DNA of 64,000 nucleotides, taken from contig NC_072897.1 in NCBI RefSeq assembly GCF_027943255.1, positions 62,272,406-62,336,405 of the forward strand, written 5' to 3'. Positions 18,965 through 30,449 of the stretch are shown in pieces (within the stretch, counting starts at the first letter, position 1; the number at the start of each line of letters is the position of its first letter). This stretch comes from Anastrepha obliqua. Lineage: Eukaryota; Arthropoda; Insecta; Diptera; Tephritidae. The position numbers and the translations under genes are program-made. The notes beneath the pieces were generated by a model. That model was not told the DNA's origin. It ran no database searches and worked only from the letters and a program-made list of their open reading frames with translations.

Positions 18965-19160
18965 GTGTGTTAAAAAGGGAACCGACCGCCCAAAGAAGCT
19001 GTCCAGAAGAGATGTAAGCTCCATTTTAAGAGATGTCGACAAAAATTCGAGAATTAGTGCTTAGGATTGGTCTTCTCGACATCCGAAAAAAGTTGTATCC
19101 AATAACTATTAAAAGATATCTTAATAATAGCGGATATTTCAACAAGGGAAATTTAACGCG
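18965..19160 (+). pseudogene. Tc1-like transposase N-terminal remnant
   Basis: The frame reads KKGTDRPKKLSRRDVSSILR then VDKNSRISA, a stop, and DWSSRHPKKVV. This resembles the second helix-turn-helix of Tc1-like transposases (GRP-K-LS-RD-R-I-R-V-KNP type). Only this piece is recognisable, with no catalytic core nearby. Confidence 0.5.
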
Positions 19161-19350
19161 GGAAGAGCTTGCCTTGGATCAATGCCACGACACTTTTAAG
19201 CAGTGAGTGATAACGGCGGTGGACCTTCTAAATACAAGAAGCATTCAAAAAAGCTAGTTTTTAAATGAATAAATTTGTTTTTTTAAGCTTATTGAACTGT
19301 ATGTAGACTTTTGTCATACCGCTTTTTACTTATTTTGTTATTTTTTTTTG

Positions 19351-19518
19351 TTATAAAGCAATTGAAATAATTTTTAAAATGATTGTAGGACTGCAGATAA
19401 ACGTTGACAAAACTCAAGCTCTCAGAACTTTTTGTTATAAAGCAATTGAAATAATTTTTAAAATGATTGTAGGACTGCAGATAAACGCTGACAAGACTTA
19501 AGCTCTCAAAATTAACGC
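19351..19518. repeat. 84-bp tandem duplication
   Basis: Two copies starting at 19351 and 19435, each containing TTATAAAGCAATTGAAATAA and GATTGTAGGACTGCAGATAA, differ at only a few positions. No function is evident. Confidence 0.85.
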
Positions 19519-19714
19519 CTAATGTGACGAGCATTTTTTCATCTAAAATAAGTCATTGAAAATGTCGTTTTTGTTACTTTGACAAATGTGGCGGCTCTTC
19601 GGCAGATGTCGTTAATCGGCTTACTTGGCGCCCTAGGCGCTAGTGTGGAACTCAGGCGTCATTTCCCGCGTACAAAACTACAATAACATAATTTTCGAAT
19701 CGAACGTACAATAC

Positions 19715-20020
19715 GCACTGTTATCTGTTATACGGATCCGAGACGTGGAATGCAGCACCAAAAGACATACAGAAAGTACATGTGTTTGCCAATAAGAGCC
19801 TTCGCCAAATCATCAAAATTGTTTGGTCCAACACAATGACAAATGACAACCTGTGGCACCTGACAAACAGCAACCGATCAATACAAAAATTGTAAAACGT
19901 AAATGGAATTGAATTGGCCATACGCTAAACAAACCATCCGATGAAATCGCTAGAGGAGCCATTACATGCAACCCACAAGGCAGCCGACGTAGACGAAAAC
20001 AAAACAGCTTGCAGAAAACT
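19715..20020 (+). pseudogene. Non-LTR retrotransposon C-terminal domain remnant
   Basis: The frame gives LLYGSETWNAAP-like sequence, FANKSLRQIIKI and TMTNDNLWHLTN, then a stop followed by broken continuation to PQGSRRRRKQ. This is the C-terminal region that follows the RT in RTE/BovB-like elements, but from a different family than the three RTE copies here. The RT core is missing. Confidence 0.55.
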
Positions 20021-20205
20021 TGTTACGGCCCTTTTCTCCTTAACGCAACGATAGGAACTAATTGAAATAATTTATCAAGAGAAATAATTTAGGTTTTTGT
20101 AAATTTAGAAATAAATAATATGAACAAATATGAATTCTGAAAAAAAAGTTTTTTTATTATTGTATACGTTCTGGAAAATAAGAAAATATGCTGCTGTATA
20201 AAGAC

Positions 20206-22185
20206 TTCTACTTATGGTCCAAGCAGCTCACAACTTTCGGGATTAGCTCATGTATCCTCTCGGTAGCTTCCGAACACTTCATCGAGAGCGAGTGAATGTG
20301 AGAAGGCGCAGCATCCCAGGATAGCTGGTTGTGCGCTGGGTTTGGGGCCCACCACGTAAAAAATTTTTAATATCTCGCTCATTTGCGCCCACGCCCCGAC
20401 GGAAGAGAAGCACCATGCGACCAAAGATTTCTTCTATGAGCGCTTGGAATGTTCCTATGATCGCTGTCGCCGCCACGAAATAAAAATCGTACCTGGCGAC
20501 TTCAACGCCAAGGTGGGCAAGGAGGGATTTTTGGTCACACAGTTCGAAAATTCAGCCTGCACAAAGAAATATCCGCTAACGCACAGAGGCTGATCAACTT
20601 CGCCGGGGCCCGAGACATGGTATTCTGCAGCACCAGATTCCAGAATAAGAAGATACACCAAGCTACGTGGTTCTCTCCTGAGAGAAAAACGTGAAATCAG
20701 ATCGATCATATTGTGATAGGTGGAATACACACTTCTAGTGTTTTCTTCACTGTTTTCACTTCGAGAGTACTGCTCCACAATCCGGCATGCACGAGCAATA
20801 GAGCAAAATTTCTCGTTCTTTACGTACCGCCGCCGAAGAAATATCGGACAGTTGGTACGACGAGGGACGTCATGCTGCCGCAGAAAGAAAAGATGCTGCC
20901 TATAGAGCCACACAGCGATGGCAGGGATCGGTACCGGAAGCTAGGTAAGGAAGAGAGACGTATTATCAGAAAGAAAGAACGAGAGTAAGAGCTTGAGATG
21001 CTGACCGATAGGAACAACGCTCGAAAATTCTATGAGAAAGTTCGGGGGCTTACAGAAGGTTTTAAGACCGGGGAGTTTTCCTGTAAGAACAAAGACGGCG
21101 ATTTGGTGACTGTCCTCCAGAGTGTACTTAAATTATATCGGGAACCCTTCTCGAACCTGTTAAATTGTGACAGCTGCGGATGGAGAATGTGAAGATCCTA
21201 TACCCCAATCGTTGACGACGAAACTGTCCCGACCATGATGATGTGAGAGTAGCTAACATGGCTGAAGAATAACACGGCTATTCAAACATGGCGGTGAAGA
21301 GCTGTTAAAGAGCATTCATCAATCAGCTTCTGTGCAAAATATGGTGGGATTAAAGCATGCCTGCCGATTAGAATTTATATGTGCCCTGCCCAGGTGTGCC
21401 CCTGCCTTTGCCAATTATCGCAGATTTAATCTTCTAAATATCGCCTGCAAGGTTCTATCTAGAGATTATTGTTTGAAAGGATGAACCATCAACCAACTGA
21501 TTGGACCTTATCAGTGTGGCTTTAGACCTGGAAAGTCCACCATCGACCAGATGATATTGATCATCGGCCTTACCAACCGCGCTACTAATTCTGCCTTTTC
21601 CTAAATGGATAAAGAAGCAAAGCAAATAGGTCTGGTGGTAAACGAGGACAAAACGAAGTACGTCCTTGCATCAAACAAACAGTCGACGCACTCGCGTATC
21701 GACACCCACGTCACTATTGTAAAAGACTTCGTTTATTTAGGAACCAGCATTTACACCGTTAACAATGTCAGCTTTGAAATGCAGCGAAGGATCTCTCTTG
21801 CCAACAAGTACTAATTTGGACTAAGTAGGCAACTGAGTAGTAAAGTCATCTCTCGACGAACAACACTAGCACTCTACAAGGCTCTCATCATGGCCGTCCT
21901 AACGTATGGAGCAGAAGCGTGGACGATGACAATATCGGATGAAGCGTCCCTTGGAGCGTTTGGAAGAAAGATTCTGCGGAAGATTTTTGGACCTTTACAC
22001 GTTGGCATCGCCAAATATCGCAGGCGATGTAACGATAAGCTGTATGAGATTTACGACGACATAGACATAGCGTAGCAAATAAAGATACAGCAGCTACGTT
22101 GGCTGGGTCATGTCGTCCGAATGGGTACAAACGCCCCGGTTCTGAAAGTATTCGATGCGGCGCCAGCTGGTTGTGGCAGAGAAAA
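20206..22185 (+). mobile_element. RTE copy 2, strongly degenerate
   Basis: It is collinear with copy 1 (12820-16060), from the 5' UTR (GGTCCAAGCAGCTCACAACTT) through endonuclease, RT and C-terminal pieces. It carries many stops and several internal deletions that shorten it to about 2 kb. Recognisable pieces include the NNARKFYEKVRGLTEGFKTG linker (about 21010-21080), LVVNEDKTKY (21640s) and AVLTYGAEAWTM (21890s). It ends near 22185 before the RTE 3' terminus. Confidence 0.85.
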
Positions 22186-22600
22186 AGAAAGAGAAAATAT
22201 TTATTCAGTTCGAAAAAAAAATCTTTTAAAAGTGTATCTACTTCATTAGAAAACTTATTATTACTTATACAATGCATAAAGCTAAGTTAATGTGAGTTAA
22301 ACTTACAACTAACGTGACACATTCTATCATAATCATAAACAAAGAAATGAATGTGGATGCAGAAAAGAAATCAGTGTTATACAATAACAATCGCACTCAT
22401 TACGTAATGCCACACCCCATAATTTTATTTTTCCATAGAGATACTCGTATGTGGTCAAACTTTTGTATACCATATAAGTAACGCGTAACATTATTACAGA
22501 AACGTTAATTTTGTGGGTTTTCGAATAAGAGGTGTTATTTTGATATTTAAAGAAAAATGCTATTTTTTAATATAAATGATCGGATGTTTATTTCATTATA
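22186..22600. other. No gene recognised
   Basis: AT-rich spacer between RTE copy 2 and the mariner remnant. Confidence 0.5.
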
Positions 22601-22617
22601 AAGAGGAAAATATGCCG

Positions 22618-23050
22618 TTAATAGTGGAAAATAACATCAGGCAAATGACCACCACGATCACGCTTACAAGACAATATCCTTTTCATGAAATTTTCCATAA
22701 CCGAATTGCAAAGTGGCTGCCCTATATCCTCGATAGCCTCACGAATTCCATCTTTGAGGTCTTGAATCGACTCTGGGCTGTTGGCGTAGACCTTCTCTTT
22801 CACGTGGCCCCAAAGAAAAAAACCACAAGGTGTTAAATCACAAAATCTTGGTGGCCAATTGTGATCATCCCTTCGAGAGAAACGGCCCGGAAACTTTTCC
22901 CGTAAAAGATCAATGGTTTCGTTTCTTGTGTGGCACAAAACGCCGTCTTATTTAAAAAAAAAACGTTGTCCAGATCAATACTATCCAATTTCGGCCATCA
23001 AAAATCGTTAATCATCTCTCGATAGCGCAATCCATTCACCAATTAAACCT
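22618..23050 (-). pseudogene. Mariner-like transposase C-terminal remnant (PPRFCDLTPCGFFLWG type)
   Basis: On the minus strand the frame from 22938 down reads ETIDLLREKFPGRF, DHNWPPRFCDLTPCGFFLWG and HVKEKVYANSPESIQDLK, ending HLPDVIFHY. This is the C-terminal third of a mariner-like transposase with a longer spacing before the last acidic residue (DD41D/rosa-like type, from memory). The expected Asp in TPCDFF is Gly here. Upstream sequence to about 23050 continues in broken frames. The N-terminal two thirds are absent. Confidence 0.75.
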
Positions 23051-23054
23051 CTTA

Positions 23055-23465
23055 TTGGAAAACCCTTTACATTGTATGAGGTAAAATGAGTTGTTTAGTA
23101 AACTTACGCCTAGTTTTTTTCCCCTCTAGAGAAGTTATTCTTTCCTAGGCCGCAAAATGGCTTTGGATCTATAAATGGGGAGGCCACCCCTTTCCTTGCT
23201 AATTTATCTACGATTTCATTCCCAGAAATTCCTATGTGCCCTGGCTTAAGATATTCAGCTTAACAGCAGTTTTGATGTAACCTGGAAAGAGTTGAGAGCC
23301 TTGATTGCTGCCTGACTGATAGTAAGGATAGCTATGCTTCTCTTGTTATGGTTGCGTTGAAGGTTGAAGTAAGCGCATCTCTCACTGCGTAGACTTAAGC
23401 TTGAAATATACTTATACTCTTCTCTGGCGCTTCCGAGCATAATGTACATAATGAAGAGGTGTGGT
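23055..23465 (-). pseudogene. Non-LTR retrotransposon RNase H remnant
   Basis: The minus-strand frames contain SIAILTISQAAIKALNSFQ (around 23340-23280), where the catalytic Asp of the usual DSQAA motif is Ile. They then give GISGNEIVDKLARKGVASPF (about 23240-23180). These are the third and fourth RNase H motifs of I/LOA/R1-type elements. Nothing else of the element is recognisable. Confidence 0.7.
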
Positions 23466-23486
23466 CAACATCAAACGGTTAAGTCG

Positions 23487-23608
23487 CGAGGGGCGACCGC
23501 TATTAGAAAAATGTTTTTATTTTGGTGTTTCACCGAGATTCGAACCAACGTTCTCTCTCTGAATTCCGAATGATAGTCACGCACCAACCCATTCGGGTAC
23601 AGTGGCCG
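23487..23608 (-). mobile_element. tRNA-derived SINE, head part
   Basis: Read on the minus strand, the tRNA-like head contains a box A-like GGTTGGTGCGTGAC and a box B GGTTCGAATCTC, the internal RNA polymerase III promoter. The start of the SINE body follows (CTAATAGCGGTCGCCCC). The 3' body present in the copies at 55664 and 63648 is missing. Confidence 0.8.
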
Positions 23609-23877
23609 CCAAGTATTTTTATTGCTCAGTTTGGAGCTCTGTTAGCTAAAATTTAGATTTTACTTAGTTTCAAAAGACAATTAGAGGTTGTTATTCAGCA
23701 CGTCATCACCATTACACCAGCGATATTTTCCATCGTCCATGATTACAATGTTTTGTTTTGCTCATCGGTTTGCTTCATCTTTATTGTCGCTTTGACACGT
23801 TTACATATGTTTTACATTTGTACGAAAAATCTATTTTATGTATTTATTAATGACGACCAAACGACAACTGAGTTGTT

Positions 23878-24590
23878 GTTGTTGTTGTAGCAACCCTACC
23901 CTAAGCCCTGTCGGAGCGGTGTAGTCACCGATCGTCATCGTCGAACTCATCTAACGGTAGGCCCAGCAAGCATGCGACCTTTCCCATGACAGTCGGTTTT
24001 ACGTTACCGGAACGACCCGGATATATATCCGGACAAGGACTGTCGCTTCAGCAGCATTCCCCATATATTTATGGGGAATGTTTATGCTGCTACAACAACC
24101 ACCATGGGTTGGGTCCAGAAGGAGAGAGGTGTTAGGTGAGTGGGTTTGAGTAGGCATGTGAAAAGGTGGTATCATGCGGTGTGCCTTCACTTGCCGGACA
24201 TACATTATACTACAATGTCCAGAACGTAATTGAGCTTTCATCCAGATGGCAAAAAGGGTGATTTAGTGGGACAAACTTGGAGATTCCTTAAGAAAAACTG
24301 GCGAGATAAATGTTCACTTCGGAACAAAAGTCATCGATGTCATTGCCCCATGACATTATCGAACAATAGGAACATGCATAGGAGAACAGTGAGACTTCCT
24401 TTGGTGGTTGGGGGAGCTTCGATATGTAGAAGTAAGTAAGGGTGAAAGGTCACCACCCTGGGGTACACCTTTCTTTATCCTCCTCTGTTTTGAGCTTTGA
24501 TCTCGAATGATGACTGAGGAGTTGCGGTGGTGTTTGCTGCTCATGAAATTCATTAAGTTTTTAATATCAAGGCGTACTATATCATCAGGC
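23878..24590 (-). pseudogene. Jockey-like retrotransposon 3' fragment
   Basis: The minus-strand frame near 24480-24400 reads KKGVPQGGDLSPLL, the RT motif before the active site, preceded by LMNFMSSKHHRNSS. Sequence further down is heavily diverged, and the fragment ends with a GTT/AAC short-repeat tail at 23871-23888. A CCGGATATATATCCGG palindrome sits near 24018-24033 in the 3' part. Much of the RT after the motif is deleted. Confidence 0.6.
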
Positions 24591-24599
24591 GTAGCAAAG

Positions 24600-24990
24600 G
24601 GATGAAGGACAAGTTACTTAAATCTTATTCCCGTAAAAGCAAGGCAGCTAAGGAGAAGGTACTGAGATGATTTCACTTCATCCTCCATACAACTGACGCA
24701 AAAAGGACTCGAAGTAATGCCCAGTCTCACGGCATGTATACCTTGCGCCAAATGTTCGGTAAGGGCACCCACGAAATCTCAGTGCTGAGATTGTGTTAAC
24801 CTCAGAAGATCCCTCGAGCGCCTTCGATCCGCTTGTGACCAGAAAGATTTCGTGACATTACAAGTTTGTGTACTTGCCCAACGCTAACTGAGTTTACGTG
24901 AAGCCCACATCTTCAGGAGCAGACCGCAGGTAGTCAACGGGATCCAAATCTTCTCATTTCGAGGGGAAACTACCTAACAGGTCCCCTGTC
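24600..24990 (-). other. Probable non-LTR 3' fragment, unassigned
   Basis: Minus-strand frames read ELASQTGDLLGSFPSKM and VWRMK-like sequence with several stops. The style is that of the C-terminal tail of an I/R1/LOA-type element, but no catalytic motif is present. Confidence 0.35.
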
Positions 24991-26131
24991 TGGCTAGCTC
25001 ATTGGCCTCGCAGTTTTATGTAACTTAAACGTAGACAGCTATAAATTGTTATATTGTGTTTCTCAATTTGTAATACAAATTGAAAAAGCTCGCGATAACC
25101 TCTAGCAAAACTCTCATGTATGATGCGCTCATCAGTATGATGCTCAATGTGGTGCTTTATAATTCTTGTTATGTTAGAAATATTTCGCCAACGCCATAAA
25201 TAGTATTGACTTATTTCCCCATGGTGGAACATTCACAATGATTGGAAGATGTTTCCTATGGATTTTCCACACACGAAAGGCAACACGGATGGACGAGCGC
25301 GTTCAGTTAAAATGCAGATTTCACTGACTAATTCTTCCAAATTCTCATTCTGCATTTGCGGTAGGCCATGATGATAATGTCGGTCACTGATGCTTGACCC
25401 CAGTAGCAGCACCTATTTCCTAAGCTCAGCCATTCAGTGTTCCAGTGTTCCTCAATTTAACAGTTTACTCACCAGCACCCTCTCTTCGAATTCTTTTATT
25501 CAGAATGGACGAAGAAAAATTTGTTGGCTCCGGTTGTGTTATGATAACGAAAAATAAAAAAATATTTTGGGGCTGAAGTCGCGATTTATATAACATTTAT
25601 ATAGTACAATACAAAAGTTTCACGTCAAAAATAAGAGCTCAAATCTAAACTGCCTTTTGGTGTTATAAGAAGGGCTTCGCAAGAATAAGGAGTCTGCTAC
25701 CTAGAGTAATTTGGTAAATCTTTGATTTAGTGGTTCAAAGGATGGCTTTTAGATGAGTATGAATGCTTTCTCTACATGGTTCTTGCAACTTTCACCTATC
25801 GCCACTTTGTGTCCTAGCACGCGGAAAGGCTTTGAAGACTGCTTGTAGTTGAAAAGTAAATTTATGTGAGGTTAAGCAGGATTTGTGTATAAGGATGGCA
25901 TATGTAGGAATTTATATATTTTCAATACCCAAGATGATACGCTACGTGCAGGATTGACTTCCCTGAGGCTCGGAGATTTCGTGAGCATACAGATTGCGAT
26001 CTCTATCGTATTCGTATATTTTACAAGCTTTGCAAGTTGGATATAGATTTTCAGTTGACTTTGGTATGAATTAGAACTTACATACATACACAAATAAATA
26101 CATACGTATGATGAATAAGAAGAACTTGTAC
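24991..26131. other. zfh2 intron sequence without recognisable element
   Basis: No supported frame on either strand. A 73-codon minus frame at 25872-26093 has no motif. Confidence 0.5.
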
Positions 26132-26272
26132 CTTCATAGGCAAATTTGCCTTTTGAGACATTTCCATTATACTTTCTTCACTTGGAGAGTTATTGATGTC
26201 AAAGTGTGCACGAAGGATTTTTAGCTGTTCATCAGTGATACGCGTTCGTGCACGTTTTTGATTACTCGCCAT
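26132..26272 (-). CDS. zfh2: zfh2 exon encoding most of a homeodomain
   Basis: A 141-bp exon, exactly 47 codons. The acceptor TTTTTTCCAG lies directly upstream (AG at 26274-26273) and the donor AAG|GTACAAG at 26131-26130. Both borders are phase 0. It encodes [40 protein letters not shown] and LPMK, the first two helices of a homeodomain. The wording matches the ZFHX3/ZFHX4/Zfh2 homeodomain that begins RTRITD and contains [10 protein letters not shown]. The intron cuts just before the DNA-recognition helix, whose exon (HWFRN type) I did not find to the left. The product is a nuclear transcription factor that acts in fly neural and appendage development (family knowledge). Confidence 0.92.
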
Positions 26273-26347
26273 CTGGAAAAAAATATTAATTTGAGGTTTA
26301 ATGCACATGAATGCAATTCAAAAAGGAAATCGTCCGTAGCTCGTTAC

Positions 26348-27012
26348 CTGTGAAATGCTTGTTGCTACAGATTGTTGTTGTTGAGATTGTTGCTGCTTTG
26401 GTAATGTACCAATAATATCCGCAGTTGACCCGACTGGAACTGGAGTGCCTGGTATAGTCAAATCGCTTCCGCAGAGAAGCGTATGGGCACCGCAATTGTG
26501 AGCTACTTTAGGTGTGTGTGGAGACGTAACCAACTCTGTATTGTTGCTAGCGCTAGCATTAGCGCCAACCCCAAATATAAGCGGTGGAGCAAGATTCATG
26601 AAATTCATGGACATTATGTGGTGAAATTGCATGAGATTTAGCATCTCGACGGGATTCAGTGGCAAACCGGTGGAAGCGCCTGTCAGCTGCGGCAACTGTT
26701 GTAATTGTTGAATATTTTGTAGTTTTTGTTGTTGTTGCTGAATGTATTTCTGCGCCAACAGCGATCCACTGGGCTTAGTTTGTAAATGTTGGATTAGATG
26801 AGCTTGTGTAATCACTGCTAATTCATCACTGCTGCAGTGTTGCTGTTGTGAAGACTGATTTAGTAGTGCAGCGGTGAATGCAGCGACGTGCTGTTGCTGA
26901 TCCTGCAATATGTGAGCTGTTAATGGGGAAGATGATGCTTGTGATGTTTCATTCAAGTTCTTGGAATCCATTTGTTCCTTGCTATGTGGTGATATGGGTG
27001 GCGACTGACAAG
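26348..27012 (-). CDS. zfh2: zfh2 exon with glutamine-rich linker
   Basis: A 665-bp exon that joins the zinc-finger exon (28451) to the homeodomain exon (26272). The acceptor is GAAAACTTGCTAG|CTTGTC (AG at 27014-27013) and the donor CACAG|GTAACG (GT at 26347-26346). Entry is phase 1, completing a codon with the last G of the upstream exon, and exit is phase 0. It encodes a low-complexity linker rich in Gln (runs of five), Ser, Leu and Ala, with SPPISPHSKEQ near its start and NLMQFHHIMSMNFMNLAPP in the middle. There are no zinc fingers. Its role is probably transcription-factor spacing or activation (inference). Confidence 0.88.
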
Positions 27013-27650
27013 CTAGCAAGTTTTCAGAAGATCAGGAAATAGAAAGCAACAATATATACATATCATTATTATTATACTCTAAAGCAAGTGCAAAATATTA
27101 ATTAAATCATGGTTAAAAACGAGGTAGGGTGGTAGTACGTAGATATGTGTTTGTGTATGCCCGACCCGCAATGGGTAAGGTTAACAATACATATATGTTT
27201 TTATTATATAAGGAATACACACGCTCCAAGAGATAAATATTGACAACTTATACATCCATACATTTTAGTGCTTCTATTTTATTTTGCTCTTAATATTACA
27301 ATAATTGCAAGTTTTCATTTCTTCTAAATAGTAGTGTTCATGTTCGAGTTTATTTTAATATAAATTGATTTTTTATTTGAATTAACTATTCGTTATTTTA
27401 GCTTCTCGTTAACTTTATCAATGATTAATTTTGTATGACTCTATAATTTTGCGCCAAATTTAACTTCAAATTGATAACAAACTATGATCAACGTGGGTAA
27501 ATGTCAGTGAAAAAATAATCGTCAGTGAATAAAAACTGTTTCAGGGCGTATCCATATGTCCAACTCTGCCAATGCATCCTAACCAAGTTTCAGATATACT
27601 TAGCCTATCCAAGTTTCAGTTATACTTAGTTTTATGTTAGTATAAACTTT
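27013..27650. other. zfh2 intron, left part
   Basis: AT-rich intronic sequence with no gene. A near duplication of CCTAACCAAGTTTCAG and CCTATCCAAGTTTCAG lies near 27575-27620. Confidence 0.6.
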
Positions 27651-28386
27651 AAGGGGGTGGTAGGGTTTAGCGCTAAAAAAAACACTTTTTTTTTAATTTT
27701 TTACAGAAATATGGCTTAAGATGCTTTAATAAAATCAGTTGCATGTTATTGTACATCTTTTCAATAAGTTTTTAAAAAATATTAATAATAAAATATTGAC
27801 AAATAAGCCTATGACAGAGTTTTTTTGGAGATATGTTTTTCGAGAGGTGCTCTGCGGTGCCAATCGGCATTCATCGTAGAATCATCTGAAACTAAAAAAG
27901 TCGAATTTTTCAGTTAAAGTATGACGTAATGCCCCCCCCCCCCCCCTTTTAATAAAATTTTATTTTTTTCATTTTTGTAGTTTTGGTGGCAAAAAAACGT
28001 AAAACGAGCATTTTTGGCGAAAAATTTCGCCATATTTGTAAGTGAAAAACAACCTTAAAAAAAAAAAATAAAAAAAAAACGGTGGGGGGTGGGGAGGTAT
28101 TTTTGATTTAGAAAACGTGTGCCAAATTTGAAAAGAATCGGTTGAATAGTTTCGCAGTTGTGATTGGCACTGACTTTTAAGAAGTCGTTTCGGGAAAAAC
28201 GCGTTTGAAAAAATGACTCGAAAAAATTATCGATGCTCCGCATTCGAGGTAGAGTGCCTACAAAGGCTATAACTTTGAGAGTTCTGCTCCGATCCACTTA
28301 AAATTTTGACACAACATTCTTGAAATGATTTACTATAAGATGAGTGAAGAAAAAAAATTTCGATTTTGTGACCCTACCCCCCCCTT
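27651..28386. mobile_element. Non-autonomous TIR element with TTAA-type target and G-rich ends, in the zfh2 intron
   Basis: Left end TTTAA|GGGGGTGGTAGGG and right end CCCTACCCCCCCC|TTTAA are inverted, with TTTAA (containing TTAA) on both sides. The internal sequence is AT-rich and non-coding, with a long C run near 27931-27948. The left end (TTTAGCGCTAAAAAAAACAC) resembles the terminus at 41752 (ATAAACGCTAAAAAAAAAACAC), so the two belong to related families. TTAA targets and 5' GG ends fit Kolobok-type transposons (family knowledge; superfamily unproven). Confidence 0.7.
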
Positions 28387-28450
28387 TAAGCAGTTTGGTA
28401 TAAAACGAGTATATATGTATTTATGTATAAGAATTGATGCATGCATTTAC

Positions 28451-30187
28451 CGTCACCGTCGTTAGTTTTAGGTGCATTATCCAGAACTGCCTCAGTTATT
28501 TGCGAGTTTGTTGTACGAAAAGTTGGCGACCCGCGGCTGCTGCAACTTAATAATGTTGGTGAACTAGAAACGTGTTGGTTACTTTTGCTATGTATCTGAT
28601 CCATATGTTTTTGTAGCGCTTGTGTGCTGCGAAAATTTCGCTGGCACAATGTACATTTGGTAGCATCGCGCATCGTGTGATATAACAAGTGGGTGGACAA
28701 TTTTTCTTGAGTTTTGAATGCAAGTGAGCAGTGCTTGCAGCGATATTTGTATACATGACGCTCTGATATAATTAAACTTATGTGTACATTTTTATAATGG
28801 GCGATCAAAGCAGCTTGCGAGGGAAATGTCGCGTGGCAAGGTCGGCTGGGATGACTAGCAGCCAAACAACGGTGATCTCCATTTGGCAAGACCACAAAAT
28901 GTTGAAATTTTTGTACATGTAGCAACAATTGTTGTTCATGCTTAAAATGCATGCAACACTGTTCACATGATAGTTCACTACTATTTACGGCTTCCAGTGA
29001 TTGAATGTACGCTGTTGGATTAGAAGTATTGAGATTTATGGATGCATCGGTTGAGACTGCCATCGTTGATAAGTTTAATTCCGTTGAACCTGCATTATTT
29101 ATATCTTTGATTGTGTTTGTTTCGGTGGCAGGTCTGACAGTTTCGGCAGCATCGACACTTGCTGATTCTGTGTGAAAATGCTTCCAAACGCTGGTGTCCA
29201 CCAGTTGTAAGAGTCGTGCTAATCCATCGCGATTTACGCTGTGTACATTCATCAAATGCGATTCTAGTGTTTGCTTACGGTCGAATGTGCCAGTGCATAA
29301 TGGGCATTGAACATTGGCATAATTTGTGCTACTTTGGTCAACCTGACTACTGTCATCAATATCATTTGATACTATCTTAATGCTTTTGAGCACTGATTGA
29401 TGTTGCTGCAATTTTTCTTCAAGTTCCCTACTTATAACATTATTACTTTCATTTTCCTCAAGTTCCCTACTTATAACATTATTACTTCCTGATCTTGATT
29501 CATTTATTGATGGTGAAAATTCATTCGTGTTTATTGTTGTTGTGATCCAAGGAGAAATTGTCGATGCATTTTGCAAAGCCAATGTATTGCTCATGTCCGC
29601 TCCATTTTCGAACTCCTCATCTTCAGGCAAAAATAAACGTTCTCTCTTTACTGAAGTTGGACAATCGTCATCAATAGCATCATTTTCGAAATTGGATTTG
29701 CTACTACCAGAGTGTGTAGCAGTTACTGCACACGCTGCTGCAGCTGTAGCTGCTGCTACTGCGGCTTGAAATGCTTGCATTGCCACGGAGTTCGTTGGAA
29801 TGCTGATGTAGTCTGGTTCCGTTTGGGGATGAACTGCTCCTAGGTGTATTTCCATCTCTGTTTTGGATTGTGCAAAGAAATCACAGTTGTTGCATTTAAA
29901 AATTACAGATGGTATGCCAGTAGTATTAATGGCCGAACCCAAAGTTGTGGTTAAACCATCCCTATCCCCAATAGATGACTGAAAATTTGGTGTACTAACA
30001 CGTTGGTATCCTTTGCTACGTACACTTGTATTTCCTGATGCAATCGAGGAGTTTGATGATGGTGAGAAGGAGTTGTGATCAATTACAGATATGTTATATG
30101 CGTTGTCTTCATTAGTTAACCGCGTCGTGGGGACAGAAAAATAGCCGGGAACTGAAACCGATCTGATATTTTCTAACTTACTGTTAT
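28451..30187 (-). CDS. zfh2: zfh2 large zinc-finger exon
   Basis: A 1737-bp exon. The acceptor TATTCCCGCAG is at 30189-30188 and the donor GGTGACG|GTAAAT at 28450-28449. It is phase 1 at both ends, so it splices in frame to the 27012 exon. C2H2-type fingers include FKCNNCDFFAQSKTEMEIHL (near 29905-29840), QCPLCTGTFDRKQTLESHL (near 29300), CEQCCMHFKHEQQLLLHV (near 28970), YRCKHCSLAFKTQEKLSTHL (near 28750-28690) and KCTLCQRNFRSTQALQKHM (near 28655-28600). An additional HRCLAASHPSRPC...H..H finger is near 28880-28790. Spacers contain an Ala-rich run (AAVAAATAAAA) and acidic Ser-rich sequence. Finger order and wording fit Zfh2/ZFHX3. The upstream exon is not found in the window. Confidence 0.93.
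29421..29488 (-). repeat. 39-bp in-frame tandem duplication inside the zfh2 exon
   Basis: AAGTTCCCTACTTATAACAT occurs at 29421 and again at 29460, 39 bp apart. In protein terms SNNVISRELEE appears twice, 13 residues apart. The frame is preserved, so the coding sequence tolerates it. Confidence 0.9.
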
Positions 30188-30449
30188 CTGCGGGAATAAA
30201 CAAGGTGTTATTATTAGTTTTGTGAACATACATAAATATGTTATAAAATTTTTATTCAAAAAGTATGTAGTTTGCGTTTAAAGTTAAGATAAAAACCCGG
30301 ATACCTGTGCTTTTTGATTACTTTTAAACATCCGTATAAAATGTAAAGTGATCGCATTCGCAAAAAATCACGAAAAGTATAACCAAGCGTTTTGAAATAA
30401 AGTCATATTTTCAGATGAATGCAAATTCTTCCGCTGGTCGTCAAAAAGC

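Noticed and set aside
27931..27948. Long C run as a functional G-quadruplex signal
   Set aside because: A single homopolymer inside a MITE; likely slippage and also prone to sequencing error.
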